Counted from the stretch's first letter, positions 34,813 to 43,002 are shown. The stretch is DNA of 53,946 nt from Candidatus Caccoplasma merdipullorum (GCA_017694415.1 JADIMW010000088.1:1-53946); one strand, 5' to 3'. Numbers and translations: made by a program. Notes: generated from the sequence alone by a model not told the origin.

Positions 34813-35268
34813 TTATTGCAGAAGCTCTACATATTCCGGAATATGGTCTATAAAAAGGCTTTTTCCAGATTCGTAATCGATACGGCAGCAGTAGTGGCTT
34901 ATGCCGTTGCTCACTATGAGAAACCGTACTTTCAATATTATGTTGTACACGGCAATCTGGTTGAATACTTCTTGAGTAATATCAATATTCGGAGCTTTGT
35001 ATTCTACTATGGCACAAGGATTACCGTAGTTGTCATATATGACCGTATCGCACCGTTTCTTACATCCGTTAAGGCACAACGATATTTCATTCCCGATTCT
35101 CCCTTCCGGATACCCTTTCTCATCTATCACATATGCCACGAAATGCTGACGAACCAATTCTTCCGGTGTGGCTGCTACAAACTTTTTGCGAATCTTGTCA
35201 AATATATACTTGCGACCGTTTTCTGTTCTGTATGTAAATTCATATTGCGGTAAAGAGAGCTCTTTCAT
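34813..35268 (-). CDS. Stand-alone HsdR-N-type PD-(D/E)XK nuclease domain protein
   Basis: 151 residues, no signal peptide. It matches the N-terminal domain of type I restriction R subunits (HSDR_N_2 type): an N-terminal YEFTYRTENGRKYIFDKIRKK, then the nuclease core with Glu61 (GRIGNEISL), Asp74 (KRCDTVIYD) and Glu89-x-Lys91 (AIVEYKAP), followed by a Gln-containing helix (EVFNQIAVYNI). All the catalytic positions of the fold are kept. There is no helicase, HsdM or HsdS nearby, so it is not a restriction system. It is divergent from holA; the function is not known. Confidence 0.8.
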   Translation of the reverse strand: MKELSLPQYEFTYRTENGRKYIFDKIRKKFVAATPEELVRQHFVAYVIDEKGYPEGRIGNEISLCLNGCKKRCDTVIYDNYGNPCAIVEYKAPNIDITQEVFNQIAVYNIILKVRFLIVSNGISHYCCRIDYESGKSLFIDHIPEYVELLQ

Positions 35269-35375
35269 GGAACAGAAAATTTAATTTGCGACAGACTCCG
35301 GAATTAATTAATTTTACCTCAAAGTTAGGAAAAGAGATTGTATCTTCAAAAGACATATTCAAACAGGACGGCAAT

Positions 35376-36392
35376 ATGGCACAAGAGCAAAACAAATATA
35401 CCAAGCTCATATCTGAAATAAAGAAGGGAATTTTTAAACCCGTATATCTCCTTATGGGAGAGGAGCCTTATTATATCGATATGATAACGGACGCTATTGT
35501 TGAAAATGCTCTTGACGATTCGGAACGCGATTTCAACCAGACCATACTGTACGGTAATGAAGCAGAAGTGTCGTATGTCATAAATGCAGCCAAGCGGTAT
35601 CCCATGATGGCTCCCCGCCAGTTGATTGTTATCAAGGAGGCGCAGAATATGGATAAGATAGATGCCCTTATCTATTATATGCAGGAGTTGCAGCCGGCCA
35701 CGGTACTTGTACTGAACTATAAAGGAAAGAATCTGAAAGACAAGAAACTTGTAGCAGCAATAGAAAAAGTGGGACTTGTAGTAGAGTCTAAAAAAATATA
35801 CGACAGTCAGCTTCCTTCATTCATCAATGATTATGTTGCCGGTATGGGGATGACAATAGGGGTGAAAGCAGTCTCCATGTTGGCCGATTATATAGGAAAC
35901 GATTTGAACCGTATGGCCGGAGAACTTCAAAAGCTGAAAATTGTAACAGGCGGCAGGGAGGCGATAACTCCTGAAGTAGTAGAGGCCAATATAGGAATAA
36001 GCAAGGATTACAATAACTTTGAACTGTTGGATTCCGTAATAAATAAAGATTATTACAAAGTTGCAGGCATAGTAAAGTATTTCGAAAAAAATCCCAAGAA
36101 TAATCCTCTCGTATTGACGATAAGCGTTTTATTCAATTTCTTTTCCAATTTGATGATTTTGTACTATGCCAAAGACAAAAGCGATGCCGGTATTGCAAAA
36201 GAACTTAATATGAAGTCGCAATACTACACGCAGAGATACAGAAAGGCATTACAAAACTATTCGGCATATAAGTGTGTGGATATAATATCATACATAAGAG
36301 AATACGATGCGAAATCGAAAGGGGTAGGTGTTGCCCCCAATACTACCGATGCATCCCTGCTGAAGGAGTTGCTGTATAAAATTATGCATTAA
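35376..36392 (+). CDS. holA: DNA polymerase III subunit delta
   Basis: Clamp-loader subunit that opens the beta clamp. 338 residues from the ATG at 35376 (MAQEQNKYTKLIS); the frame is open 30 codons further but that piece lacks family similarity and would overlap the divergent promoter region. Seen: KPVYLLMGEEPYYIDMITDA at the N-terminus (family GEExyxid pattern), NQTILYGNEAEV, RRYPMM-like KRYPMMAPRQLIVIKEAQ, and the collar-domain end SKGVGVAPNTTDASLLKELL. No Walker A, as expected for delta. Confidence 0.92.
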   Translation: MAQEQNKYTKLISEIKKGIFKPVYLLMGEEPYYIDMITDAIVENALDDSERDFNQTILYGNEAEVSYVINAAKRYPMMAPRQLIVIKEAQNMDKIDALIYYMQELQPATVLVLNYKGKNLKDKKLVAAIEKVGLVVESKKIYDSQLPSFINDYVAGMGMTIGVKAVSMLADYIGNDLNRMAGELQKLKIVTGGREAITPEVVEANIGISKDYNNFELLDSVINKDYYKVAGIVKYFEKNPKNNPLVLTISVLFNFFSNLMILYYAKDKSDAGIAKELNMKSQYYTQRYRKALQNYSAYKCVDIISYIREYDAKSKGVGVAPNTTDASLLKELLYKIMH

Positions 36393-36530
36393 ATCCGTGA
36401 AATATATGTCCGGAAATACGGACAGTCTGCCGATTTTCGAAGGAAATTAACTCAAAACCACTAATTAAAGAAGGGTAACTATTTGATGTTTAGATAACTA
36501 CCCTATAAAAAACGTGCATTTAGTATTAAT

Positions 36531-36563
36531 GTATATATGTAAATTCTGGATTTACATATATAC
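36531..36563. repeat. Perfect 14-bp inverted repeat
   Basis: Arms GTATATATGTAAAT (36531-36544) and ATTTACATATATAC (36550-36563) with a five-base spacer TCTGG. No T run follows, so it is not an obvious terminator. Confidence 0.85.
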
Positions 36564-36696
36564 GACGTCCTAAAAGCGGGTTAAATGTTAAATAATTTAT
36601 AATCAACACGCTGTTAATATCCTGTTAGTTTACAATTACAAACAGTTTAAGGTATTTTCGTTTTTACAATTGTGTAAATCGGAGAATATACAAATA

Positions 36697-36756
36697 TTTT
36701 CCGTTTGTAATATTTGCGTTTTACAAATAGAAACAGTAAATGTTTTCCGTTTGTAA
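36697..36756 (+). repeat. Direct repeat TTTTCCGTTTGTAA, two copies
   Basis: Exact 14-base copies at 36697-36710 and 36743-36756, 46 bases apart start to start (about 4.4 helical turns). Both end in the TTTGTAA half-site found throughout this region. Confidence 0.75.
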
Positions 36757-37035
36757 ACATACTGTAATATAGTTTTAGTTTATAATATATTTATAATATA
36801 ATGCGCATATAATCAGATAAATATATATTTATATTGGACTATAAGTATATTATGTTTATGGTTGTATGTGCTCATACAAGAGGTATATCCGTGTAATTTT
36901 AATATATATCCTTTTTATATTCAGATATTTAGATTGTATTTTATGTATTTATTGTTTAACTGTGAAGTACTGATTGGTCAAAGCCGGACATTTCTCTATA
37001 TACATTTGGATATTGTGTTTGTTTTACAAATGTAA

Positions 37036-37067
37036 TTTGCAAATATGAAAATAACGATTTACATTTG
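37036..37067 (+). promoter_or_regulatory. Promoter (TTTG-N20-TACATTTG) of the HTH regulator
   Basis: TTTG at 37036-37039 and TACATTTG at 37060-37067 are 20 bases apart, an ideal Bacteroidota -33/-7 arrangement, and the ATG is at 37106. The boxes are embedded in TTTACA/TGTAA half-sites (TTTACAAATGTAA before, TTTACATTTGTA across the -7), so binding there would block transcription. A second TACATTTG lies at 37001-37008. Confidence 0.6.
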
Positions 37068-37105
37068 TATTGACATTTACATTTATACGATTCATATTTG
37101 TAAAC

Positions 37106-37597
37106 ATGAATAACAGGATTAAAGAGATAATAACTGCACTGAAATTGACAGACGGAGAGTTTGCTGACAAAGTCGGAATAAAAAGATCTACTCTTTCGCA
37201 TTGTTTGAGCGGGAGGAACGATGTAAGCAAAGAAATTATCGTTAAGATTCATAATGCTCTCCCCGATGTTTCCATAAACTGGCTTATGTTTGGCGAAGGC
37301 GAGCCCGGCTTTACAGCTTCCGCAGCCGGTGCAGAACCTGAAATTAATACAGGATTGTTCAAATCTCTGCAGGATATTCCTCCCGTTTATGAACTCCGGC
37401 ATGAATATTCGAAAGAAAACGACTCAAAACCTGTGCCTGAAGCTGTAGAACCCCCTGATAATAAAGGTTTAGAAGTCATTTCTGATACTGCGGACAATTT
37501 AATTCAAGTAGAATCTAAAAAATCGGACAATAGAAAAATAGACAAGATTATAGTTTTCTATACCGATAATACATTTGAGATATATAATTCGAACTGA
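37106..37597 (+). CDS. Small helix-turn-helix transcriptional regulator
   Basis: 163 residues from the ATG at 37106. The N-terminal XRE/Cro-type HTH spans about 1-62 (LKLTDGEFADKVGIKRSTLS then CLSGRNDVSKEIIVKIHNAL), followed by DVSINWLMFGEGEPGF, a hallmark of a group of Bacteroidota HTH proteins. A variable, acidic Pro/Glu-rich linker (about 65-145) ends in a short conserved-looking tail DKIIVFYTDNTFEIYN. There is no peptidase domain of the LexA/CI type. The upstream region is full of repeated half-sites, which suggests autoregulation. Targets are unknown. Confidence 0.82.
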   Translation: MNNRIKEIITALKLTDGEFADKVGIKRSTLSHCLSGRNDVSKEIIVKIHNALPDVSINWLMFGEGEPGFTASAAGAEPEINTGLFKSLQDIPPVYELRHEYSKENDSKPVPEAVEPPDNKGLEVISDTADNLIQVESKKSDNRKIDKIIVFYTDNTFEIYNSN

Positions 37598-38023
37598 TAT
37601 TTACCTGCAAGGCACAATTTGAATCTAATAAAATCCGGGAGGCAGTCTGTTTGGAAAACACTTCCATTTGTCAAGGATAAAATATATGCGATATATATTA
37701 AAGTATGAGACAGGTAATATATATGTTTCTAAAATGCCTGTTTGTTAATCCCGGCCGGTTTACGAAATGGTTACCGGAATCGTTTGTCGGCAGGATTGCT
37801 AATATAAAGATTTAGTTGTCTGTTTGTTGTCTCTTTCTTATATAGCATCTATTCATGTCCCTTTATTTTGTAACCTTCATCTAATCGATTTTTGCTCTTA
37901 TTTTATTACATTTGTTGTTCGGAATCAGATATGGAATATTCTTTTGCATGTGAATATTATTCCTTTCCAATATTCTGATTCTTAGTGAAGTGTGAAAATT
38001 GTTATAGGAGATACCGATATTAT
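37598..38023 (+). other. 426-base non-coding region before pyrK
   Basis: No gene seen. A small CCGGT/ACCGG stem lies at 37757-37779, and a larger interrupted inverted repeat at 37922-37981. A purine-rich site ATAGGAG at 38004-38010 precedes the pyrK ATG by 13 bases. No recognisable riboswitch. Confidence 0.5.
37922..37981 (+). promoter_or_regulatory. Interrupted hairpin in the pyrK leader
   Basis: GAATCAGA (37922-37929) and AATATT (37935-37940) pair in order with AATATTCTGATTC (37969-37981), leaving a five-base bulge TATGG and a loop of about 28. It ends 42 bases before the start codon, a place where it could act on pyrimidine-gene expression; this is inference. Confidence 0.35.
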
Positions 38024-38806
38024 ATGAAGAAATACGTGCTCGATATGGTAGTTAAGGAGAATATCCATATCCATTCCAAACATGCATTATTGAAATTATC
38101 CCCCTCAGACGGCTCTTTATTGCCTCCTGCCGAGCCCGGCCAGTTTGTGGAAGTAAAGGTCGAAGGTGAGCCTAAAACATATCTGAGGCGGCCAATATCC
38201 ATAAATTATATCGACAGGGACAAGAATGAACTTTGGTTGCTTGTGCAACAGGTCGGTGCAGGAACGTCCCGCATGTCGGAAATGCAGTCCGGCAGTATTA
38301 TCAATATAATATACCCGTTGGGAAAAGGGTTTTCCCTCCCTGCCGAAAAGAACGGTAAGGTACTGCTTGTAGGAGGTGGAGTCGGAGTAGCCCCGTTGCT
38401 ATATTGGGGGGCAGAGTTGAAAAGACAAGGGTATAGTCCCGAATTCCTGTTGGGGGCGAAAAGCGATAAGGATTTGCTTCAGAAGTCCGAATTTGAAGCC
38501 ATAGCGAAAACCTATTATACAACGGAAGACGGTTCGGAGGGTGAAAAAGGGTTTGTAACCAATCATACATTGTGGCAAAAGGAGAAATATGACAAACTCT
38601 ATTGTTGCGGCCCCCGGCCCATGATGCTTGCCGTAGCTAAAATGGCAACGCGTTTGTGTCTGGATTGCGAGGTTTCGCTGGAGAACGAGATGGCTTGCGG
38701 ATTGGGCGCATGCCTTTGTTGTGTTGAGAATACGATTAAGGGCAATGTTTGTGTATGCAAAGAAGGTCCGGTATTTAATATAAAGGAGTTGCAATGGTTA
38801 ATTTGA
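38024..38806 (+). CDS. pyrK: Dihydroorotate dehydrogenase electron-transfer subunit
   Basis: 260 residues from the ATG at 38024. It carries FAD and a [2Fe-2S] cluster and passes electrons from PyrD to NAD+ in pyrimidine synthesis. Seen: FAD-binding [13 protein letters not shown], the NAD-domain start [24 protein letters not shown], and the cluster cysteines in [11 protein letters not shown] with a fourth Cys in [10 protein letters not shown] (about 224-245). Its 3' end overlaps pyrD by 13 bases, as expected for the class 1B heterotetramer. Confidence 0.94.
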   Translation: MKKYVLDMVVKENIHIHSKHALLKLSPSDGSLLPPAEPGQFVEVKVEGEPKTYLRRPISINYIDRDKNELWLLVQQVGAGTSRMSEMQSGSIINIIYPLGKGFSLPAEKNGKVLLVGGGVGVAPLLYWGAELKRQGYSPEFLLGAKSDKDLLQKSEFEAIAKTYYTTEDGSEGEKGFVTNHTLWQKEKYDKLYCCGPRPMMLAVAKMATRLCLDCEVSLENEMACGLGACLCCVENTIKGNVCVCKEGPVFNIKELQWLI

Positions 38807-39705
38807 ATGTAAACATAAAAGGTCTGAAACTTAAGAACCCGGTGATGACTGCATCGGGAACGTTCGGATACGGTCTTGAGTTTGAGGACTTTGTAAATCT
38901 TTCCGAATTGGGGGGGATTGTTGTAAAAGGAACGACGCTTTTGCCGAGGGAAGGAAACCCTTATCCGAGAATGGCGGAGACACCATCGGGTATGCTTAAT
39001 GCAGTAGGTTTGCAGAATAAAGGCGTCGATTACTTTATTAAGGAGATATACCCGAAAATTAAGGACTTGGACACGTCGGTAATTGTAAATGTGTCCGGTT
39101 CGACGGTGGCGGATTATGTCGCTGTTGCCGAGAAACTGTCCGTCCTCGACGCTATCCCGGCTATAGAGTTGAACATATCGTGCCCCAATGTAAAGGAGGG
39201 CGGTATGGCTTTCGGTACGTCATCTCGCAGCGTCGAAGAAGTAGTAGGGGCAGTAAGGCGTGCATACGACAAGACCCTTATAGTAAAACTGTCGCCCAAT
39301 GTTACCGACATAACAGAAATAGCCCGTGCAGCCGAGAGTGAAGGAGCCGATTCCGTATCGCTTATAAATACGTTGTTGGGTATGGCTGTCGATGCCGAGA
39401 AAAGACGTCCGGTGTTATCTACCGTTACCGGCGGATTGTCCGGTGCATGTGTAAAACCCGTCGCATTGCGTATGGTATGGCAGGTTGCCAAATCGGTCAA
39501 GATTCCGGTTATAGGATTGGGCGGAATTTCATCGGCAACAGATGCCGTGGAATTTTTGCTTGCCGGAGCAACAGCCGTAGAGATAGGAACAGCCAATTTC
39601 ATAGACCCGTCCGTTTCGGTAAAAATAGTGAAAGGGATAGAGGAGTACCTCGTAAGGCAGGGATGTCATTCTGTTCAGGAGATTATAGGAGGGCTTATCG
39701 TATAG
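38794..39705 (+). CDS. pyrD: Dihydroorotate dehydrogenase, class 1B catalytic subunit
   Basis: 303 residues. FMN-dependent oxidation of dihydroorotate to orotate in the cytosol. Seen: [44 protein letters not shown], the substrate loop [13 protein letters not shown] with the catalytic Cys characteristic of class 1, [11 protein letters not shown], and [20 protein letters not shown] for phosphate binding. Coupled to pyrK by overlap, so NAD+ is the likely final acceptor. Confidence 0.96.
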   Translation: MVNLNVNIKGLKLKNPVMTASGTFGYGLEFEDFVNLSELGGIVVKGTTLLPREGNPYPRMAETPSGMLNAVGLQNKGVDYFIKEIYPKIKDLDTSVIVNVSGSTVADYVAVAEKLSVLDAIPAIELNISCPNVKEGGMAFGTSSRSVEEVVGAVRRAYDKTLIVKLSPNVTDITEIARAAESEGADSVSLINTLLGMAVDAEKRRPVLSTVTGGLSGACVKPVALRMVWQVAKSVKIPVIGLGGISSATDAVEFLLAGATAVEIGTANFIDPSVSVKIVKGIEEYLVRQGCHSVQEIIGGLIV

Positions 39706-39728
39706 TTTGGGAAAAGACAACTGTTGTT

Positions 39729-39875
39729 ATGCAAAAATTATTTCTCTCTTTGTTTATGGGTGCAATACTTTCGGCATGTACGGTAGATGTCGAATTAAGC
39801 GGACGGGAAGAGACCGGGCCCATGTCGCGTATTTCCGACTGGTGGTACGGGGAGGAAGATAATGATACGGAATAA
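39729..39875 (+). CDS. Very small lipoprotein (48 aa), unknown function
   Basis: 48 residues. A signal MQKLFLSLFMGAILSAC with a lipobox ILSAC puts the lipidated Cys at 17, leaving a mature peptide of 32 residues that is acidic and holds a Trp-Trp-Tyr near its end (SRISDWWYGEEDNDTE). It starts 23 bases after pyrD on the same strand. The residue after Cys is Thr, not Asp, so nothing in the sequence retains it in the inner membrane. No family recognised. Confidence 0.6.
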   Translation: MQKLFLSLFMGAILSACTVDVELSGREETGPMSRISDWWYGEEDNDTE

Positions 39876-40051
39876 ACCGGTAGCAGGAGGTATCCTATAC
39901 GATATTATCTAAAATAAATAGAAGCGAGGAGTCTGGCTGGTATTGTGTAATTGCGTGGTTTGGATAAGGCCAATAAGAATAATACGGAGAGCAGGTATAT
40001 GTTGTTTCCATTTCATTAAATATCTTGTATTTTAATCGCTTATATATGTAT

Positions 40052-40094
40052 AAGAGCCGCGGCGAAACTTAGTTCATCGCTGCGGCTCTTTTTT
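40052..40094 (+). terminator. Rho-independent terminator after pyrK-pyrD
   Basis: AAGAGCCGCGGCGA pairs with TCGCTGCGGCTCTT (one mismatch) around a loop AACTTAGTTCA, followed by TTTT. Confidence 0.85.
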
Positions 40095-40176
40095 ATTATA
40101 AAGCAGGTCATGTACGTATAATAATATAATGGTAATATTTACGCTTTTTTTGCTTTAAATATCGTGTTAAAGGGGG

Positions 40177-40184
40177 TATATTTG
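40177..40184 (+). promoter_or_regulatory. -7 promoter box (TATATTTG) for the alcohol dehydrogenase gene
   Basis: Exact TAnnTTTG match, 57 bases before the ATG. A TTTG at 40149-40152 is 24 bases upstream, slightly far. Confidence 0.5.
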
Positions 40185-40241
40185 TAATACATGCATATCA
40201 AAATAATAATATAAACGAAAAAATATAAACGGACAGATTGT

Positions 40242-41402
40242 ATGATAACAAACTTTACTCAGCAAATACCTACAAGATTGATTTTCGGATGTGGTTCAAT
40301 AAGCGCGTTGGCCACTGAAAAGTTACCCGGCAGCAAGGCTTTAATCGTAATCTCATCGGGGACTTCCATGCGTAAGTACGGATATTTGGCATCCGTTACA
40401 AAAGCTCTTGCAAAGCAGGGAGTGGAATATGAAGTGTTTGACAAGATACAGGCAAACCCGATAAAGGAACACGTAATGGAAGGGGCAGCATTGGCTCGCA
40501 ACACAAACTGCGATTTTGTAATCGGACTTGGCGGCGGCAGTTCGATAGACAGTGCGAAATCGATAGCCCTTATGGCTGTAAACAGCGGGGATTATTGGGA
40601 TTATGTTGTTGGCGGGAGCGGCAAGGGGTTGCCTCCGCAAGGAGCATTGCCGGTTATAGCTATCCCCACTACAGCGGGGACGGGGACAGAAATCGACCCG
40701 TGGACCGTTATTACATATAAGGATGAAAAGATAGGTTATGGTACATCGGATCTTTTTCCGCAGATAGCCGTTGTCGATCCCGAGTTAATGACAACAGTGC
40801 CTGCAAAATATACGGCATTTCAGGGATTCGATGCCTTTTTTCATGCGGCAGAAGGGTATATAGCATCTATTGCTACTCCAATAAGCGACTTGTATGCGCT
40901 TAAGAGCATATCATTGTTGGCAAAGTCATTGCCGCGAGCCGTAGCCGACGGTTCAGACATTGAGGCGCGTACCGATGTTGCGCTGGCAAGCACTCTTTCC
41001 GGGATGGTCGAAGCAACGTCTTGTTGTACATCCGAACATTCCATGGAACATGCCATGAGTGCGGTTTACGGCAATTTGCCGCACGGAGCTGGGTTGATAG
41101 CCATATCACTTGCGTATTTCAGCCGTTTTGTAAATGACCATCCGGCAAAGTATAAAAAGATGGCGGAAGCAATGACGGGCAACAAGGCTGCCACACCTAA
41201 AGACTTCCTGAAAGCTCTGGCAACGCTACAAAAACAGTGTGGTGTGGATGATATAAAATTGTCGGATTACGGAATAAAGGAAGACGATATTCCTCGTTTT
41301 ATAGAGATTGCACGTCGAACAGTAGGCAATCTTTTTGCCCTCGACCCTCATTTGCTTACCGATGAAGAGGTCTTTTCCATATATAAGGATTCATATAAAT
41401 AG
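40242..41402 (+). CDS. Iron-containing alcohol dehydrogenase (butanol dehydrogenase-like)
   Basis: 386 residues, the usual size of group III alcohol dehydrogenases. Seen: N-terminal RLIFGCGSISAL, the NAD(P) segment VIGLGGGSSIDSAKSIAL, IPTTAGTGTEIDPWTVI, and metal ligands in GFDAFFHAAEGY (Asp, His), SEHSMEHAMSAVYG and LPHGAGL (His). It would interconvert an alcohol or diol and an aldehyde with NAD(P)H; the substrate cannot be read from sequence. It is a single-gene unit between two terminators. Confidence 0.9.
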   Translation: MITNFTQQIPTRLIFGCGSISALATEKLPGSKALIVISSGTSMRKYGYLASVTKALAKQGVEYEVFDKIQANPIKEHVMEGAALARNTNCDFVIGLGGGSSIDSAKSIALMAVNSGDYWDYVVGGSGKGLPPQGALPVIAIPTTAGTGTEIDPWTVITYKDEKIGYGTSDLFPQIAVVDPELMTTVPAKYTAFQGFDAFFHAAEGYIASIATPISDLYALKSISLLAKSLPRAVADGSDIEARTDVALASTLSGMVEATSCCTSEHSMEHAMSAVYGNLPHGAGLIAISLAYFSRFVNDHPAKYKKMAEAMTGNKAATPKDFLKALATLQKQCGVDDIKLSDYGIKEDDIPRFIEIARRTVGNLFALDPHLLTDEEVFSIYKDSYK

Positions 41403-41435
41403 AGTTTCGTTCACTGCCGTGAATCGATATAAAAT

Positions 41436-41482
41436 GACGCTTTCCCAAACAGATTATTTCAATAGGGAAAGCGTCTTTTTTT
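41436..41482. terminator. Terminator between convergent adh and CDF genes
   Basis: GACGCTTTCCC (41436-41446) pairs perfectly with GGGAAAGCGTC (41465-41475), followed by TTTTTTT on the plus strand and by TTTTATAT on the minus strand, so it can work both ways. Confidence 0.88.
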
Positions 41483-41522
41483 ATATATAGCCGATTCTGT
41501 AAAATACCTTATATGTGGCTCT

Positions 41523-42413
41523 TTATAGCGGCTCGACGTGAATCATTATATGCGTTCTGTCGCCGAACTGTTCACGCAGTTTGTCCTCTATGGTGCTTAT
41601 TATTTCATGTGCGTTTTTTACCGACACGTCGCCGTTCATGCATATTGCGAATTCTATTGCATAATACCCTCCAATCTTGCGGGTATATAGATTGTGAAAA
41701 TTATATACGCCTTCGAATTTTTTCACAATACTTCTTATCTCCAATTCTGTGCTTTCGGGTAATGACCGTTCCATCAGTTCGTCGAGCGAGGGCTTTATCA
41801 GGCGTACGGCAGTCGTCATGATAAAAATGCTTACCAATACTCCTGCCAGCGGGTCGAGAATCGTCCATTTGTTACCGAGCAGTATAGCTCCGCCTATACC
41901 TATTGTGGTCGCTATCGACGATAGAGCATCGCTTCTGTGATGCCATGCGTTTGCTATTACCGCATCCGATTTTAGACGCCTGCCTTCTATTACGGTGTAT
42001 TGGAATAAACCCTCTTTCATCAGTATCGAAACCAACGCACCAATTAAGGCTATCATACCGGGTGCAGGTAACTCTTCTCCTTTTATTACGGATATTATGG
42101 AGGACAAGCCGTTGTATGCTATGCCGAATCCTACAAGCAGCAGTATTACTCCTATCAAAAGTGCGGCGAGGGTTTCGTATTTGCCGTGTCCGTATTCGTG
42201 GTCCTTATCATTGGGACGTCCGGATATTTTTACGAACGCTATCACTATTACATCGGTTATGAAGTCGGATAACGAGTGCACCGCATCGGCAATCATGGCC
42301 GAACTTCTGCCCAGTATCCCTGCTGCAAATTTGAATATTATCAGCAGCAGGTTTACAATACTTCCTACTACCGTAACTTTATATATCCTTTTATTGCGTT
42401 CGGCTACTTCCAT
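41523..42413 (-). CDS. Cation diffusion facilitator (metal exporter)
   Basis: 296 residues with six membrane helices and a C-terminal cytoplasmic ferredoxin-like domain. The transport site is visible as SAMIADAVHSLSDFITD in helix 2 (DxxxD) and NAWHHRSDALSS in helix 5 (HxxxD). The motif HEYGHGKYETLAAL follows helix 3. HxxxD chemistry is typical of Zn2+-type CDF proteins, which exchange metal for protons; specificity is inferred. Probably the last gene of the dxr transcript, 38 bases after the AlkD-like gene. Confidence 0.92.
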   Translation of the reverse strand: MEVAERNKRIYKVTVVGSIVNLLLIIFKFAAGILGRSSAMIADAVHSLSDFITDVIVIAFVKISGRPNDKDHEYGHGKYETLAALLIGVILLLVGFGIAYNGLSSIISVIKGEELPAPGMIALIGALVSILMKEGLFQYTVIEGRRLKSDAVIANAWHHRSDALSSIATTIGIGGAILLGNKWTILDPLAGVLVSIFIMTTAVRLIKPSLDELMERSLPESTELEIRSIVKKFEGVYNFHNLYTRKIGGYYAIEFAICMNGDVSVKNAHEIISTIEDKLREQFGDRTHIMIHVEPL

Positions 42414-42451
42414 TGTGTATATATTTGTTTCCTTACTTTTCCCTCACTGTT

Positions 42452-42997
42452 TTATTGCAACCTGTCTGCAAGTCTCAATGCTGCTATGGTTACGGTAGGG
42501 GAGGTTTCTGCCTTATGCTGCTCTGCTATGGCCATAATCTCCGTTTTCTCTTTTTCGCCTATTCCTCCGGCCATTGCCAATCTGTTGAAGAGCGACAGAG
42601 CAATGTATATTTCCAACTCTTTGTCCGATTTCGAATATTCATAGGCAAGAGTCTTGGCGTATGGGAGTTTGCTTATCAGATACATATTGCATATATCGGC
42701 AACTTCGGTGTTTGGAATCTCTGTTATCCATCGTTTTGCGGTTTCCATATCCATCATTTCCGCAGGATATAACATCGGAGCGAGCAGTTTTGATTCCCTA
42801 ATCTCTTCGTGCCACAACTTTTCCGCTACTTCTGCATCTTTTGGATATTGTTGCGATATTTCCTTTAGTATCGGTAATGTGAGTCCGAAATTCAGTTTGT
42901 AATGCAGGCCTTTTTCTCTCATGCTCGATGAGACTACGCCGTTCATCCCGCGTCTGAATTCCGCTTTTATTTTCCTTATGGTCTCTTCGGTCGTCAT
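42452..42997 (-). CDS. AlkD-like HEAT-repeat protein (DNA alkylation repair family)
   Basis: 181 residues, all helical, with HEAT-like repeats, for example EVAEKLWHEEIRESKLLAPML and TAKRWITEIPNTEVADICN. The segments resemble AlkC/AlkD-type DNA glycosylases but the protein is shorter than AlkD (about 230). The family Trp-Asp catalytic pair is only partly recognisable, so activity is uncertain; it may be a scaffold member. It lies five bases after the M49 peptidase gene. Confidence 0.65.
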   Translation of the reverse strand: MTTEETIRKIKAEFRRGMNGVVSSSMREKGLHYKLNFGLTLPILKEISQQYPKDAEVAEKLWHEEIRESKLLAPMLYPAEMMDMETAKRWITEIPNTEVADICNMYLISKLPYAKTLAYEYSKSDKELEIYIALSLFNRLAMAGGIGEKEKTEIMAIAEQHKAETSPTVTIAALRLADRLQ

Positions 42998-43002
42998 ATC
43001 GG

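Larger units (their letters stand above)
36393..37105 (+). promoter_or_regulatory. 713-base AT-rich control region with repeated TTTACA/TGTAAA elements
   Basis: No gene on either strand. After holA comes a partial hairpin AGGGTA/TACCCT (36473-36503), then a perfect 14-bp inverted repeat (36531-36563). From about 36629 to 37105 the half-sites TTTACA, TTACAAA, TTTGTAA and TGTAAA recur at least ten times, including TTTACA-ATTG-TGTAAA (36663-36678) and two copies of TTTTCCGTTTGTAA (36697-36710 and 36743-36756). The last cluster overlaps the promoter of the HTH regulator. Likely a multi-site operator region; this is inference from pattern. Confidence 0.55.
39876..40241 (+). other. 366-base non-coding region with terminator and promoter
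   Basis: I see no further gene. It contains the terminator of the pyrK-pyrD unit (40052-40094) and the promoter box of the alcohol dehydrogenase gene (40177-40184). The first 175 bases show no clear structure. Confidence 0.5.

Noticed and set aside
34813..35268. Type I restriction-modification system
   Set aside because: Only an HsdR N-terminal-like domain is present. There is no helicase motor, HsdM or HsdS gene nearby, so it is a stand-alone protein.
35286..35375. Longer N-terminus of HolA
   Set aside because: It would need a TTG start near the divergent gene's start codon, and these 30 residues precede the point where family similarity begins.
36393..37105. CRISPR array or insertion-sequence remnant in the repeat-rich region
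   Set aside because: The repeated words are 6-14 bases, unevenly spaced and on both strands. There are no long direct repeats with spacers, no transposase fragment and no target-site duplication.
37106..37597. Prophage repressor marking an integrated phage
   Set aside because: The neighbours are holA and pyrK, with no integrase, structural genes or att sites, and the protein lacks a CI-type peptidase domain.
37598..38023. Riboswitch or small RNA gene before pyrK
   Set aside because: Some stems can be drawn but none matches a known riboswitch core, and there is no promoter-terminator pair framing an RNA.
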